This document shows, in pieces, positions 1 through 12,220 of a stretch of DNA of 64,000 nucleotides. Source of the DNA: Bryum argenteum (taxonomy: Eukaryota > Streptophyta > Bryopsida > Bryales > Bryaceae); contig CM073326.1 of assembly GCA_037043015.1 (NCBI GenBank), forward strand, positions 8,316,345 through 8,380,344, given 5' to 3'. The notes beneath the pieces are model-generated. The model saw only the letters and a program-made list of their open reading frames with translations. It searched no databases and was not told the DNA's origin. Both the position numbers and the translations under genes were made by a program. The stretch's first letter is position 1, and each line of letters opens with the position of its first letter.

Positions 1-741
1 TACGTGTAGCGGTCCTCTAGCCAGATTTAGATCTCTTAGGGTTTGTTGTTGTAATAAGTGTGATAGGGTAATCAGGACTTCATGGGTGACCTGCTAATCC
101 GGCCTGAGCGGATTAGTTGTGAGGAGGTAATGAATGCCTACTATGTATGTGAGAGTAGAAGTTAGACGTGGAGGTTTCCGCCACTTAAAACATAAGGGAA
201 AGAGTCTTTGTTCATCCCCTTTTGCAAAAGGATACCATTGTCAATCAATGCTAAATTACAGATTTGACGGTAGACGGATTTGCAGTTAGTTGTCATAACA
301 CTATTTTGTCTTGGTTACTACACAGAACCCCTTAACCGATATACGAGTCACCTATACGCATTTATCACCCTTATAAATGCATACGGGAAGACAACGTTAA
401 TACATGGCATCCGACACTACTACCCAACGCTTTAAGGTGTTGAATAGGTGTACTCCATAGTCTACGTATTTTTGACATAGTCTATGTAGAATTGTAAATG
501 TGGAGGAGCTAGCTTGAGATTTTGGTAGTCATAGATCATACCATTACTACAATCATCATGGTGTATTTGTGTTTGAAGGTTTGTAAAAAATAGCCTCTAA
601 TCTAAAATAAAGTTATGTAAATTGCATACAAATCTTGACGCACCATATTTTCAATAAGTATTACTTTAATATTTATATTTAAGTACATGTTAAGTTTAGA
701 AAACCTTCAAAGTTTTGGATCCTTCATATAATGTGACCGCT

Positions 742-806
742 AGACTATAAATGTTACAATTTATTATGTACTGCAAGACTATAAATGTTACAATTTATTA
801 TGTACT
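742..806. repeat. Two-copy tandem repeat, 34-bp period
   Basis: A 31-bp segment (AGACTATAAATG... to ...TATGTACT) occurs at 742-772 and again at 776-806 with no mismatch. It lies in AT-rich noncoding DNA. Nothing suggests a function; the identity points to a recent slip or duplication. Confidence 0.9.
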
Positions 807-1302
807 ACAGGTAGTTTGTGTTCTTTGTGAGATGTTGCTGCATACTCACCTTCACTATGTAGCAACATTAATTAATCAATCTATGGCCTTTTTTGCAACA
901 TGGATCCGTTGAGGGGATGCCACATGGATCCCATGAGTGTACTTCATATAAAAATCTAATTTTTTGTTTACAGTCCCCAGCCCTCTTGTACTTTCTCATG
1001 GGAGAAAGCAGCTACAAATGATATGGGGTGAGTCCAAATGATATCGGGTGAGTCCGCTCCCTCAAAACTCCCCGCCCACAATACCCTCGCCTCCAAGACC
1101 CGTCACCTAAGACCTCCCACCCCAAGGACCCCCGCCCCCAAGACCCCCCATCCCCAAGATCCCGCTGCCTCCGAGACCCCTCTAGTTGGATTCGCGCTTA
1201 ACTTGCTATATACAATTAAATTGTTGTAGGTTGGGATCACTGTTGTCATAAGAAATGTGTTAGATTAATGCCCTAGTTGTTGCCGATTGTGTCAGTTATT
1301 TT

Positions 1303-1348
1303 GGAAGGCTCTAGATCGTTATTTGGAAGGATGCCCGAGAAGCTGCCA
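1303..1348 (+). repeat. 46-bp copy of the cyclophilin promoter segment
   Basis: This 46-bp block matches 3754-3799, just upstream of the cyclophilin gene, at 44 of 46 positions and in the same orientation. Homology stops at both edges. The shared core includes GGAAGGCTCTAGATCG and GATGCCCGAGAAGCTGCC. It may be a duplicated promoter fragment or two members of a short dispersed repeat. No gene follows this copy. Confidence 0.8.
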
Positions 1349-1421
1349 AAATAGGAAATCCACTACTCTAACAATGTGTGTGTTTTTAAGATTTGAAAAT
1401 GTTGTAAGTTTTTACTCCTAC

Positions 1422-1422
<1 letters not shown>

Positions 1423-1454
<32 letters not shown>
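1423..1454 (+). repeat. Poly(A) tract, 32 A
   Basis: An uninterrupted run of 32 A. It could be a homopolymer expansion or the tail of an old retroposed sequence. No target-site duplication was found around it, so retroposition is not supported. Confidence 0.9.
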
Positions 1455-1459
<5 letters not shown>

Positions 1460-1519
1460 CGAGGAGTCTTGAGCAATATTGTGGGTACAAATATTGGTCA
1501 ACTATATAAACTTAAAACA

Positions 1520-1644
1520 TATTTATGTAAATTAGTGTACCTAAAACTAATCAACATAATTAGTGTATTTATGTAAATTAGTGTACCTAACACTAATCAA
1601 CATAATTAGTGTATTTATGTACATTAGTGTACCTAACACTAATC
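1520..1644. repeat. Tandem repeat, 46-bp unit, about 2.7 copies
   Basis: Units start at 1520, 1566 and 1612, each opening with TATTTATGTA and containing TTAGTGTACCTAA and ACTAATCA. The third unit is partial. The short palindromic ATTAGTGT/ACACTAAT core recurs inside each unit. AT-rich and noncoding. Confidence 0.9.
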
Positions 1645-1682
1645 ATTAGTTGCGTTTGTTCATCTCGAGGGCTCAGAAATCT

Positions 1683-2030
1683 CAAAATAGATTACACTCC
1701 AACTCATGGTATATATGGTAAGGTGTCCTATAATGGCGCAATTTTCAGCACAGAAAATCTAGAGGAATGTTGCCAGTGCAAGCAATTTTTGTGCATGTGG
1801 AAAATTAGTAGAAAACTAGAGCAAGTGGAATCATCATTTTTCGACTCTTCTACAGTAAGTAATGAATTTCTAAAGATGGAAATATAGGTGTTCCTAAAAT
1901 GGTGCCCTAAAGTGGCGCCCTATAATCTTTGCAGTGTGTACATGGTACTGTTGTATGGAGAATCTATTATGTACGTGACAGTGAAGATTACTAGGGCTCC
2001 ATTTTCGGCACTGCGCCATTTTGGGCTGCT
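1683..2030. repeat. Old dispersed repeat, copy 1 (about 350 bp)
   Basis: This segment aligns with 12221-12515. Shared blocks include TTTTGTGCATG, AAGTGGAATCATCATTTTTC, AAATGGTGCCCTAAA and a block ending in GGTACTGCGCC-like sequence. Identity is moderate, so the copies are old. Short open frames in it (1609-1887 and 1888-2142) have no recognisable protein and do not match each other as coding sequence. Family unknown. Confidence 0.7.
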
Positions 2031-2989
2031 CAACCATAGGGAGTCCTCAAAAATTAGTCCCCTTCTACTGAGGTATTTGATTCCAAAAACTAATCTCCAT
2101 TGCTACATTTATTTATTTCGAAGTATGTCAGTGATCAAGTAGTCACATATCGTAACGAAAATATCCGCACACATCAGCATTTCTTCCCGAACATGCAAGT
2201 AATGCATTCCTTCTCGAACATGCAAGTAACGGCAACATGGTTTCCAATACAATGAAACCAAATGTAATTAAAATGGATAAAATCTTCTCTCTAGCTGCAC
2301 GTGTTACCTGAAGTGCTTATTCAGCCCGTTTGATTTCGCTGACGCCCCTAAATTAGTTCGGCACGAGATGCCGACCATGGCGACGTGAAGTGGAATCAAC
2401 GGGAATTACTCGATAATGACGAAAATCAAGGGGCGTGCCATTCCCGAGATCATGTTATTGACATCGCATTGTTACGAAGGTCTGTCGGATATAGATATTC
2501 CCACATACGAAACGAATATACCTCATGTCATATTATTGCATTCTCACTTCCCCACGCTCTTGCAGATTATTCCAGAATACAGAAGATATGGTCAGAATAC
2601 CTCTATCTGCATTGAACAGAGTGCATTGAATTAAAACAGCGGCGCTTCAATTGCCAATCCTTATTAACTGACATAATATTCACATGAAAGATCCATAACT
2701 CACATGTCAGTGCACTGGATAGGATCCGTGCTCTGTCACAGATAAAGTAGCATGGTCAAAGCATTGGCTCCAGATACGAGCCAGTAGTCATGATGTGAAC
2801 CGCCATGCAAACCAGGTACAAAAATGAGAAATGTGCACAAATTCCTCTGACCAAGGAACCTTCAAAATTTACTGGTGGAAGAGTGACAAGGATATATCAC
2901 GCAGTTTTCTCCGATCCATACAAGACAATCATGTTAAACCCCTGCCGACTCAACTCGACGATCTCTTTAAAAAAAAACGTGGAAGCTGT

Positions 2990-3508
2990 TCAAGAAAGTT
3001 GTCCGCAGTCCTTGATGAGGACGGTCTTCTTCGTGGCGCCACTTTGGGAGCCGACCTTCTCGATATCGCGCACGACGTCCATGCCCTCAACAACCTGACC
3101 GAAAACAACGTGCTTGCCGTCCAACCACGGGGTAGCCTCAGTGCACAGGAAGAACTGCGATCCGTTGGTGTTGGGACCAGCGTTGGCCATCGACAAAACT
3201 CCGGCACCGGTGTGCTTCTTGATGAAGTTCTCATCGGGGAACTTGGCTCCGTAGATCGACTCTCCTCCGGTTCCGTTTCCGGCGGTGAAGTCACCTCCCT
3301 GGCACATGAACTTGGGGATCACACGGTGGAACTTCGAGTCCTTGAAGTGCAGGTTCTTCCCGCTCTTCGTCTTTCCCTTCTCCCCGGTGCACAGAGCACG
3401 GAAATTCTCCGCAGTCTTCGGCGTCGTGTCGGCGTACAACTCCATGACGATGCGACCCGCGGCGCTACCGCCGATGGTAATATCGAAGAAAACCCTGGGG
3501 TTCACCAT
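2990..3508 (-). CDS. Cytosolic cyclophilin, peptidyl-prolyl cis-trans isomerase
   Basis: A single-exon CDS encodes 172 aa, the usual size of plant single-domain cyclophilins. The enzyme catalyses cis-trans isomerisation of X-Pro bonds in the cytosol and binds cyclosporin A. The visible active site follows CypA: R62, F67 and Q70 in [16 protein letters not shown]128 (the cyclosporin-contact Trp) in TPWLDGKH, and H133. The plant-specific insert KSGKNLH, absent from animal CypA, is at 48-54. There is no transit peptide or signal sequence. The ATG at 3508 was chosen because it gives the family N-terminus MVNPRVFFD. An open frame extends upstream, but that part is intron and 5'UTR. Large open frames on the + strand here are antisense shadows. 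Confidence 0.97.
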   Translation of the reverse strand: MVNPRVFFDITIGGSAAGRIVMELYADTTPKTAENFRALCTGEKGKTKSGKNLHFKDSKFHRVIPKFMCQGGDFTAGNGTGGESIYGAKFPDENFIKKHTGAGVLSMANAGPNTNGSQFFLCTEATPWLDGKHVVFGQVVEGMDVVRDIEKVGSQSGATKKTVLIKDCGQLS

Positions 3509-3509
3509 C

Positions 3510-3631
3510 CTGCAAACAAACAAACATGCGAACACATCAATAACTGCACAAATGCGGCAAAAAAACGCGATCGGGACTCTCAAAATGCGCGGAAAAAAAC
3601 CACATTGCACGACAATGCGAGATGCAAGTAC
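3510..3631 (-). other. 5'UTR intron of the cyclophilin gene
   Basis: Read on the minus strand, a donor (TTACAG|GTACTTGC) lies at 3632/3631 and an acceptor (TTTGTTTGCAG|G) ends at 3510, one base before the ATG. The intron is 122 bp. Leader introns of this kind are common in strongly expressed plant genes. Predicted from splice consensus only. Confidence 0.7.
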
Positions 3632-3753
3632 CTGTAAGAGCGGCGACGACGATAGCGATCGGAAAAACGGTGGGAAAAATGCGTGAGGGTTTGCAAAGGA
3701 GAGGGAGCGGCTGCGAGTACTGACGAACGAGGCAATGGGGTTATGTAGGCAGC

Positions 3754-3807
3754 GGAAGGCTCTAGATCGTGATTTGGAACGATGCCCGAGAAGCTGCCAC
3801 ATGGGCC
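3754..3807 (-). promoter_or_regulatory. Cyclophilin promoter segment with site II motif
   Basis: About 250 bp upstream of the ATG lies TGGGCC at 3802-3807 (within ATGGGCCCTA), the site II element bound by TCP factors in promoters of plant housekeeping genes. Next to it is the 46-bp block that recurs at 1303-1348. Role inferred from position and motif. Confidence 0.5.
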
Positions 3808-4184
3808 CTAGGATGGATGAAGGGTTGGTGGTGGGATGGATGTCATCCATGGCGGGGGACATGATGCCCCCTGTGGCCCTGGCTTGCTATTCGCTGCTTA
3901 GCTTCGACGCTAACTTATTATTACTTTCAAACCTTCCCTTCCATGCAATTGAAACTGCCCTTTCTCTTTTTCTATTGGACTCCCCCAGTTACCCACTTGC
4001 TTGCCCCCTCTCTCTCAAAAGCTTCTCAAATATCTTGGAACTTCCCATTCACCTTTTCCCCTTTATTTCTATTCACCAAATAAAGTCATGAGGAGAATAT
4101 CTTTTTATTGTTACCATTTATTTATTTGGGTTCCAAGTATGTTATTCGATTGGCACTTTTTGTCATAAGGGTAAATGTTTATGT

Positions 4185-4390
4185 GATATTGGTTTTCGAT
4201 TCACAACAAATAAATTACAAACACTTCTATTCTCTACAGTTTATTGATGAGAGGAGGTTCATATAGGTCTATACCATACTTGTAGGTTACGATATTGGTT
4301 TTCCATTCACAACAAATATATTACTTCAATTCTATAAAGTTTATTGATGAGAGGAGGTTCGTATAGGTCTATACCATACTTGTAGGTTAT
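4185..4390. repeat. Two-copy tandem repeat, about 100-106 bp
   Basis: Units start at 4185 and 4291 with GATATTGGTTTTC and end in CCATACTTGTAGGTTA. Unit 1 carries about 6 extra bases. Both contain TTTATTGATGAGAGGAGGTTC. No open frame or gene is nearby, and the rest of 4391-5900 is AT-rich DNA in which I see nothing. Confidence 0.9.
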
Positions 4391-5928
4391 GTCGACGCAT
4401 TAGTATTGTATGATTGATCGAAGTTTGAAATTTGACTATGTATGTAAGATAGTGTTTTGTCATGATAGGGTATTTTGATATGGTAATAGGGTTATATTAG
4501 AGATTATGTATGACGTACATTTTTACAATAGTATGAAGTTCAAAGTTCACTTTATGAAATTTCAATATTAGTTTTTCAGCATTGATGCAGCACAATGAGC
4601 TCCTCATCCAAAGAGTTTCATGACTCCAAATTTGAACCACATCATTTTACAGAAAGTCTTTCATAAGTTTGGACCCTAGTAATATCAGTAGACTGGAAAA
4701 ATCCAATGGTATCTAAGAAATTTAATTATCATGATAGGGTAAGTTCAATTTTGATATTGATTTACCTAATTTAAATTACTTGATATGAAGAAATAAATCT
4801 AAAGTCATCAATATTACAAGGGGTTTGTGATTATTTTCTCAGACATTATCAACAAACAACATTGTATTTTGTATGCATCGGGAATACTTGAGATATTGGC
4901 ATTAAATCACAAATTTGATACTTTATAAGCCACACTAGAATAAAAACTTACCATTGTTATTGGTGATAAATATCGTTTACACAATTTAGAACTCCTTTCT
5001 ATTGATCTAATGGAAAGTCATCATGTTTTATTTGTTGACTATCAAAATCAAGAAGGGCAACATATGTCCTTTTTAACTTAATCATACTTATATATACTAG
5101 TTTTTTTAAACTTTTGAGTGATATGATCTCACAAGCAGCGAAGAATCTCAATAACAAATCTGATACAAGTGAGTACGTGGTACTACATTGCACAGTTCTA
5201 TTGATTTCTCAAAGTATATCTCAATTTGAATATATTCACCTCACATCACTAGAGAGCAATTTTGACGGTGAGACGTGCTCTTGTTGTTTGATTCATGGAT
5301 TGAATCACTAATCTTATTTCTTGCCACATTGTGCTTTCTACATTGTGAAGCTTTCTATGTGAGCTATAAAGAAGAAGGCAACCCTATTAGCATGCATTAA
5401 AGGGTTATTGCACTATTTGGTCAACTGAATTATGATCATGCATTGCTCTTGAAATAAAGTGTTTCACTTTCTTATTTACGATATAAAATGTAAAATCTTC
5501 CTCATAAGAACGAATGTAAAATTGTTGCAAATCAACTTTCAACCTTAAAATTCTATCATAACCAGCATGTTACATTTTATGCAAAATCACCCAATTATAT
5601 TACATGCATTACATATAAACAGAATACGAAAAATCATTACGAAGATGGTGGAGAGTTGCCCTGTACTTGACTCTTGCAGTAAAGGCAACCCATAATTCCT
5701 GTCGAATGAAAAAGAAGATGAACATCATCACATTCTCGGTACCCACACATGAATTAACTTAAGTTGATAAAGTAAACTCGGTACAGTACACTGAAAAAGT
5801 ATTCTGTGGAGTCAGTAAATTTCTCTGGTTAACAACCCAATCACTCTGACATAGAAGAAAAAGAAGAACTGGCCTAATATTATTTATATCAAGCATGTTA
5901 CAAAAATCTTACATGACAAATTGCTGAC

Positions 5929-8900
5929 TCAATACCGAGCACCTGTCTTTCGCCGATGAACTGCTGTCAATGTTTGATTATCCTGCACATTTTCCGAGAA
6001 TATCAATCAGTATCTTCAACTTTCTAGCCTTTAAAACTTGTATGTACATGTACTATATCAGAGTACAGCCAGTGTCTTTCATTGATGTGCAAGTGAGTAC
6101 CTCGAGTTTTCCAGAATCGACTGTGGCGTAGAGGACCCAGTGATCTCCAGTCTCGATACGACTCTTCACCGTGCACTCCATCCATGCAATCTGCCACCCC
6201 ACATATTTGCATGATTCGTTATTTGTGGAGGGATCTGGAGTGAGGTGACTACTAAGATCTCATTGAAAACTTATCAATAATGCAAGGTTACTAGGATTGA
6301 GGATTGGAGACTTACCCCATCAGAGAGAACATTCAAGCCGCTTTCGGTCTGCTTGGTTTCCAGTCCATCCAAACGAGATGCCCCAGGTGCGAATGGTTTC
6401 AGCAGCTGCTTACTTACAGGCCCAGCTTTTCCTTGCCCAAGCACTGTGAGAGCGAACTTGCTCCCTGTGAGCACTAAACCCTCCACAGCACGGTCTTTTG
6501 CTACCTGAAAACAACCATTACACAAAAGTGTCGTATAAGCATTGTCCTTACCGGTAAGTATGGTTGCCAGTAACTAAACTTATATATTTAAAGATAAACT
6601 GCTCTTACCATTGGTTCAAGGCTCGAGCTTTTGAAACAAATGGAATGTAATGTAATGTAATGACGGTGAGCTTACAGCGATGGTGAGTCCTGGAGGGACG
6701 AAGCTCGCTTGGCTCACCCAGGAAGCAAGCATGGCGCTCTCAGCGTCTCCGGCCTTTGCAGTGAGCACACAAAGAGAGCCCACCACTCTACCTACTGCCT
6801 GCAAATTTGTAAGAAAGCTCAAGATCATTATGGAGAATATTTATACTTGAAAGATGATTTCCATTAGGGAATCGACAGTACCTGTTCCACGTTTGATGCA
6901 GCGACGTATGATCCAGCACCACTCGCCCGCTTCTGCTTGAGGATGGCCTTCTTCACTTCTTGGGCTAAATCTGTCCCACTCTCCTCACATGTTTGCAGCG
7001 TCGATTCTGTAGGCTGCATCTCGAAAGCATTCGAATAAGACTCAATGTACGAATAGAAAGAGAACCATCAAGATGCTATCTGAATATGTTGGAATGGTTT
7101 TGATTGTTTTTAGAAGGACATGCTCGACATTATAACAGTGACATGCTCCGAGGAGGTGACAATTTCTACGAAATGGAAGGAGTTATTATACTCTAGAATG
7201 TAAGTAATCGAACGGAATATTATGAGGGTTACTACTCACTTTGAACTTGCACCGCATTGTAGGGAAGGCAAATTTGAATCCGCCATCTTTGAGGAGCTGT
7301 TCCATTTCATCAAGGGCTTCACCACTCCACCCGAATGAACCAAAGACACCACACGGTTTGGCCCTTGCGTCCACATCTTGCAAAATTACTCCCATTGCGT
7401 CCTGATTATCACAAGAAACGATTAATCATCAAAAGATCTGATAACCACTTCTTGTGTTGTCTGAACTACACACACATTTGATTTCTTTCTGATGAATTTG
7501 AGCGGCATTACCTTGACAGGAGTAGGCATGTGACCGCCAAGTGTGGGACTGCCCACTACAAAGCCGCTGCATGACTGTAAGATGGATTTCAGCTCCTCAC
7601 CGGTGGTGACCTCCGCATTCACGCTCACCACTCCAACTCCAGCTTTTGTTATACCTCGACTTCATCCACAGGCCAACGACATCAGTCCTAACGCGGACTC
7701 AAAGTGTTTCTCTTAGCAGTCTTACTGGTCATATGAAAAGTTTAGACCTGTGTTCAATCTAGAATACTTTCAGGTGACTCCATTGACATGAACCGTATGA
7801 TATTCCCGCAACATGTTTTTCTTAGCAGTTTTAGGCCCATTTATGCATTGCTCTTCATTCTTAACCCCGACTTGATGATATTTCCCACAACTAGATCCGC
7901 TTCAACTACAAATTTGGGGTTGATCCTACTTTTTCCCTGCAACAAAACATGAAGCTTATCGTGATACCATATTGCCCTCGTTTGAATAAACAATTCGGTA
8001 TATTCTCTGAAGATTCCGTTTTGATTTGAGTGAGAGGCTCACCAGATAGCGCCTGCAAGAGCAGCCGTGTTTCCATAAGCAGAAGCATAAATAACAGCAA
8101 TAGTAGCCTCTTCGACCTCCTTCAGCTTCTTATCCGTCCACTGTCCACAAATCCGGTTCACAAATTAAAAACAAACTACTCACCGTTTTCAGAGAGAACC
8201 GAAATTGCGAACTTACTTACCACTCTGTATTCACGAACAAGCTCGGTAAGAGAGGACCGCACAATGGGCCCATGGAGAGGACATATAGCAGCACAAACCA
8301 AGTTTTCGCCTTGATAAAGTCCTGACGACAGCATTGCTGCTTTGTCGATGGGTAGTTTCAGCGCCGACAACACACTCGATACAATAAATTGCAAGTCTGA
8401 CTGAAAAATCCAAACTCACAATTAGTCAGAAGAACTCTATAAAAAAATAAAAGCTTGAAATGAGTCTAGCTATTGAATCTGACCTTAATTAGACTGATCC
8501 CATCCTTGGCATTGTAGGTGGGAAGTGAAAACTGAGCCACGATCGGCAACCTGTCCAAAGCAGCTTTCGCCTGCATCACAAAATGGTGTAGTCAATTGTG
8601 GAAACAAATGCACACACACTTCAAATATGTGCATTTTCTGAAAAAAAGGCTGTTCATTCATTTTTTTACCAACAATAAAGACATCCATCGTACAAGGAAG
8701 GCACTTTCGGGGACATGCCCCTGTTGAAAATGTATTTATTATGTCAGTGTGTCAATGGATGATTGTACGCCACTTTTCATCAAAGCTTCAGTTTCGTTTT
8801 AGGCTATGTTGCCCGAAAATGCCTTCCCTGGGAGGTATAGAATCGAGATAGTGTGTCGGTATACCTGCTTCGGAACAGGTGAGAGCATGCAGTCAAAGAA

Positions 8901-11496
8901 GAAGCGCCAATCCTCCGCATATTCTTCCCAGCCTTCGACGTCGAACCCATTCTCTCGGCACACATGTGCACTGCAAATCCCCCGATTATTATATATAAAA
9001 TGCATCTCCATATTCTTGACTGACCACTCACAGCGTTATTGACATGAAAAGAGGGAAGTCATTTTGATTACCTGAAAAGCTTGTTGGTGAAGAGAAGTTG
9101 ATTGGCAGGATCGTAAATGCACATGCAATCTGGCCACCTTGGTGTGGGAGTCGGGATAAACTGCAGCTTGTGCCCTGCTTCATCACATTCCTACATTAAT
9201 GACTGAGATGCTCTCAAAGAGGCCCTCCTGAAACGTGAGAATTAGCTCCATCAATCGAAACGTGTTCTCTTTCATCTTACAGTAAGTGCATGACAACCTC
9301 AAAGCTGCACCGCTCAAACACCAGAGCGTATGCATTGGAATAAGAAAACACTTGTCTATGGTAGCGACATTCTCAACATTCAGTTCATTCTTCTTGAAAC
9401 TTTCAGTAACTGTAGTCATAATTACACTGCAGATAACAGTCAGGAGCATAAAACTACATGATAGTGTACTGAGAATATTCAAAAGTGACCCCAATTCCGT
9501 TAGATGTGCCATTTTGACCTGGAGTGATATGAACCGGAATTGACTACACTTTTTTGTGCCAAATCTAGACCATTCAGCTGCAAATTTCTGTGCCGAATCT
9601 TAAGTACTCAGCTGCTCCCTCTACAATATTAACCTTTTCCCACTCCGTTTCGACTCCATAATCCGCCATCTTTCCTTCTGATGAGCCATTTTCCAAATAT
9701 AAAATTAGTTTAGAAGATATTACAAAAGCTTAAGAGATGAGAGGACACGCACCGCCTCCAAGATCCAAGACTTCATCACTGCCCTTAACGACATTGATCT
9801 TGTAATATTTCTTCAAGGTCTCTTCAGGAAGCGAGCTCCTCAAGAGAAGGGCAGCCGGGTTGGAACAGTAGACTTCAAGCGGGCTACCTGCAAGGCAACT
9901 CAATATGAAAAAACGAATCTTACATAACCTGTAAACGCTCAAGCGGGCATGCTTTTCAGTGTACTTTGGCAACCTTGAGCATTCAAGAGTTGCCTTCTAA
10001 ATACCAGCAAATGGGAAGAACGAGTACCGTTATCAGGTAGAGCCTCCGCCAAGCATTTCAAACTTTCCATGCGCTTCGGACTCATGTGGCCAATGATCAG
10101 GTATTTTATGTCTTTCAGAGCAGTTGTGGACTGTAATGTTTCCACAAAGCCTTTGGAAAAAGTTTGATCGGGAACATCTACTAAGGCTGTGTGGGTGCCT
10201 CCTTTGATGATGTATGAATTATCCGTTGTCCCCCGTTTCAATCCATATTCAATCTGCGGACAATCAAAAGCTCAGTCAAACAATCACCAACTATCACTAG
10301 AAGATAATTTAGGATGTTTGAGTGATTGTGGACAAGTCACACGGCACAGTTTCTCTTCAAAAGGGGTGAGGTGAAACCTTACCTCAAATTTTAAGCGCTC
10401 CGAGCAGCAGCTCCGTAAGCTGCAAGTGTCGTCGGTGATTCTTTGCACTCTTACGTCCGTCTCCTACACAAAGCGTTTGCTTTTGATCAAAAAAATGTGT
10501 GATGACTAGTCTGTGTCTCGATGAGGAAACGGATTGATTTGCGCACCTGTTTTGGAGGTGCAGGAGCTGATTCAGGTGGAGTTGAAGTGGAGATGGCGTT
10601 TGAAACAATGTTCAGTTGGCCACACCTTCTTCTCGCATCGAACTCTTGCTTTTCCTACATCCAATGATAGAATTCACCTTTCAATCCAATGTGTACCTAT
10701 ATATCCTACTGAAACAAAGCAAAACAAGGGGTATTCTCACCTTCAAACTTAAATACAAGCCGACTATTTCGATGAAATTATCAATCCTCTTCTAGAGCAC
10801 TAATTGCACCGGAACGTAATTCGTAATGCTAAGGTTCATCTTTCCGATTGCACCAAGCTGAGGTATTCCACCTTCAAACTCGAACAGTGAAACTTATGTG
10901 TACTATTGAGTATCCTTGACTACGTGAATTCGAATTACAAATGAAAGGTGCACAACATGCGGTACTAGAATGTATCTACAAACCTCAATAAAATCGCGGA
11001 CTCACTGACCTCTCCTGATCCATTTTCATTGTTCAAATCATGAAATCTACCTTCCCAATTCAATTTGTTATTTCGTTCACCTCTGATTGCACCAAATCAA
11101 TCAGGTATTTCACCTTCAGACTCAATCACTAACCCTTGAAAATCGAGTGTACCTCAGATATATTTTGATCGGAGTTTTTATCCTCCTAGTTGCATCGAAT
11201 TAAATACTGGAGATGCACCCAACATGCGGTTCTCACCAATTTCTAAAAAGAATGCAAAATTCAAACGAAAACTCGACCTCCGGACCAGCTGCACGATGTT
11301 GCGAAAATGATAGTTCTAACAGAATGTGAGAGGAACCCAGAAGACCAACCTGGGTAAGGGGGCGAATGGCGAGGGGCAAGCCGGTGAAGACAGAGGATGG
11401 CTTTGCGAGCGCAGTTAGCCTGGAGCGGAAGCGGGGCTGCTGGTGATTGAGCCACAGCGAGGGCTTGGCTGCTGCCATGGCCGCCGTCGCCTCCAT
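5929..11496 (-). CDS. FLVA: Chloroplast flavodiiron protein FLVA (Flv1-like), 17 exons, 722 aa
   Basis: With FLVB it passes electrons from the photosystem I acceptor side to O2, making water and protecting PSI in changing light. Exons: 11496-11350, 10654-10547, 10463-10383, 10253-10028, 9887-9753, 9174-9072, 8970-8865, 8570-8484, 8400-8221, 8140-8043, 7659-7512, 7401-7240, 7013-6882, 6798-6676, 6504-6316, 6190-6101, 5982-5929. All junctions keep phase. The first ~60 aa form a Ser/Arg-rich transit peptide. The metallo-beta-lactamase-like domain (~113-390) carries KRGTTDNSY and PTPTPRWPD. The flavodoxin-like domain (~400-530) carries IAVIYASAYGNT and VGSPTLGG. The flavin-reductase-like domain (~570-715) carries ASWVSQASFVPPGLTIA. 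Where canonical proteins have the iron-ligand motif HxExDH, this one reads HMSPKR (168-173). That non-canonical set, as in cyanobacterial Flv1, supports FLVA over FLVB. The acceptor at 7659 is the weakest call. An in-frame ATG at 11547 is an alternative start. Confidence 0.95.
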
Positions 11497-11871
11497 TGTT
11501 GTGTTGCGGATTGCTCTCACACTATCCGATTTTTCTTCTTCAAACACCCATCAATCACTTGGCCGAGCTTCCTCAGCTCAATCTTTCAATCGGCTGCAGC
11601 AACAATGTAACGTTACAATGTCGATTATATCGATGGCGATTGATTGTTGGAATGGTGTCCGAGGAATTTTTTGAGCAATTGAGGATTCATGCAACTACTA
11701 TTGGATTCAAAGTGGAGGGTCAAGTCTGTGATGGAAAAGCAAGGTGGGCGTGAGCCAGTTGGAAGATAAGAAATCAGCTGCTCATTGGCTCCCTCCAGCG
11801 GAAAAAAATAGTTTTTTTTACTTGATCCATACTCCCCCAGATTCATGCATGGCATTGTATCCATCCCATAT

Positions 11872-12220
11872 AGATAGAAACTCCGGTTGCTTTCTAAGGG
11901 GCCGGCGTGAATGAAGTGTTCATTCGTATTGCTAATAACCCGATGCCCACGAGACAAAGGGGAAATTTGTCAATACTTCTGCCCTCTTTTGAGGGTGGAC
12001 ACTATAATTATGCTAGTTTCTAGCTAGTTACTAGTGCCTTGAAGATACTTGACATAGTATCCCCCCAAAGGACTTTGAGGTACCTATACAACGAGGTCTA
12101 AGGACCCCACCATAGTTGAGTGGACTATAGTGGTGAGCACCACGCCGGCACTGGGAATGGAACCCATGACCTCCTCATTGGGGGCCATGAGCCCCAACCA
12201 CCAAGGCGAGGCATGTAGTG
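11872..12220 (-). mobile_element. tRNA-derived SINE, copy 1 (complete, about 349 bp)
   Basis: This copy is over 80% similar by eye to 54302-54656. On the minus strand its head has a pol III A-box-like sequence (TTGGTGGTTGGGGCT) and a B-box-like GGTTCCATTCC, about 40 bp apart as in tRNA genes. Its 3' end, at the left, is a short TATC-type tail (TTTCTATCTATA). It is flanked by a 16-bp target-site duplication with one mismatch (TGTATCCATCYCATAT at 11856-11871 and 12221-12236). It sits in a copy of the older repeat that continues to 12515. SINEs encode no protein and move with LINE machinery. Confidence 0.85.

Noticed and set aside
1303-1454. Retroposed copy: promoter-like block followed by 32 A
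   Set aside because: Similarity to the cyclophilin region stops after 46 bp, well before the poly(A), and no target-site duplication is present.
1609-2142. Two adjacent short open frames
   Set aside because: They lie in a dispersed noncoding repeat; the related copy at 12.2-12.5 kb does not keep the frames.
2831-3637. 268-codon open frame on the + strand
   Set aside because: It runs antisense to the cyclophilin CDS and its 5'UTR intron; the minus strand encodes a perfect cyclophilin.
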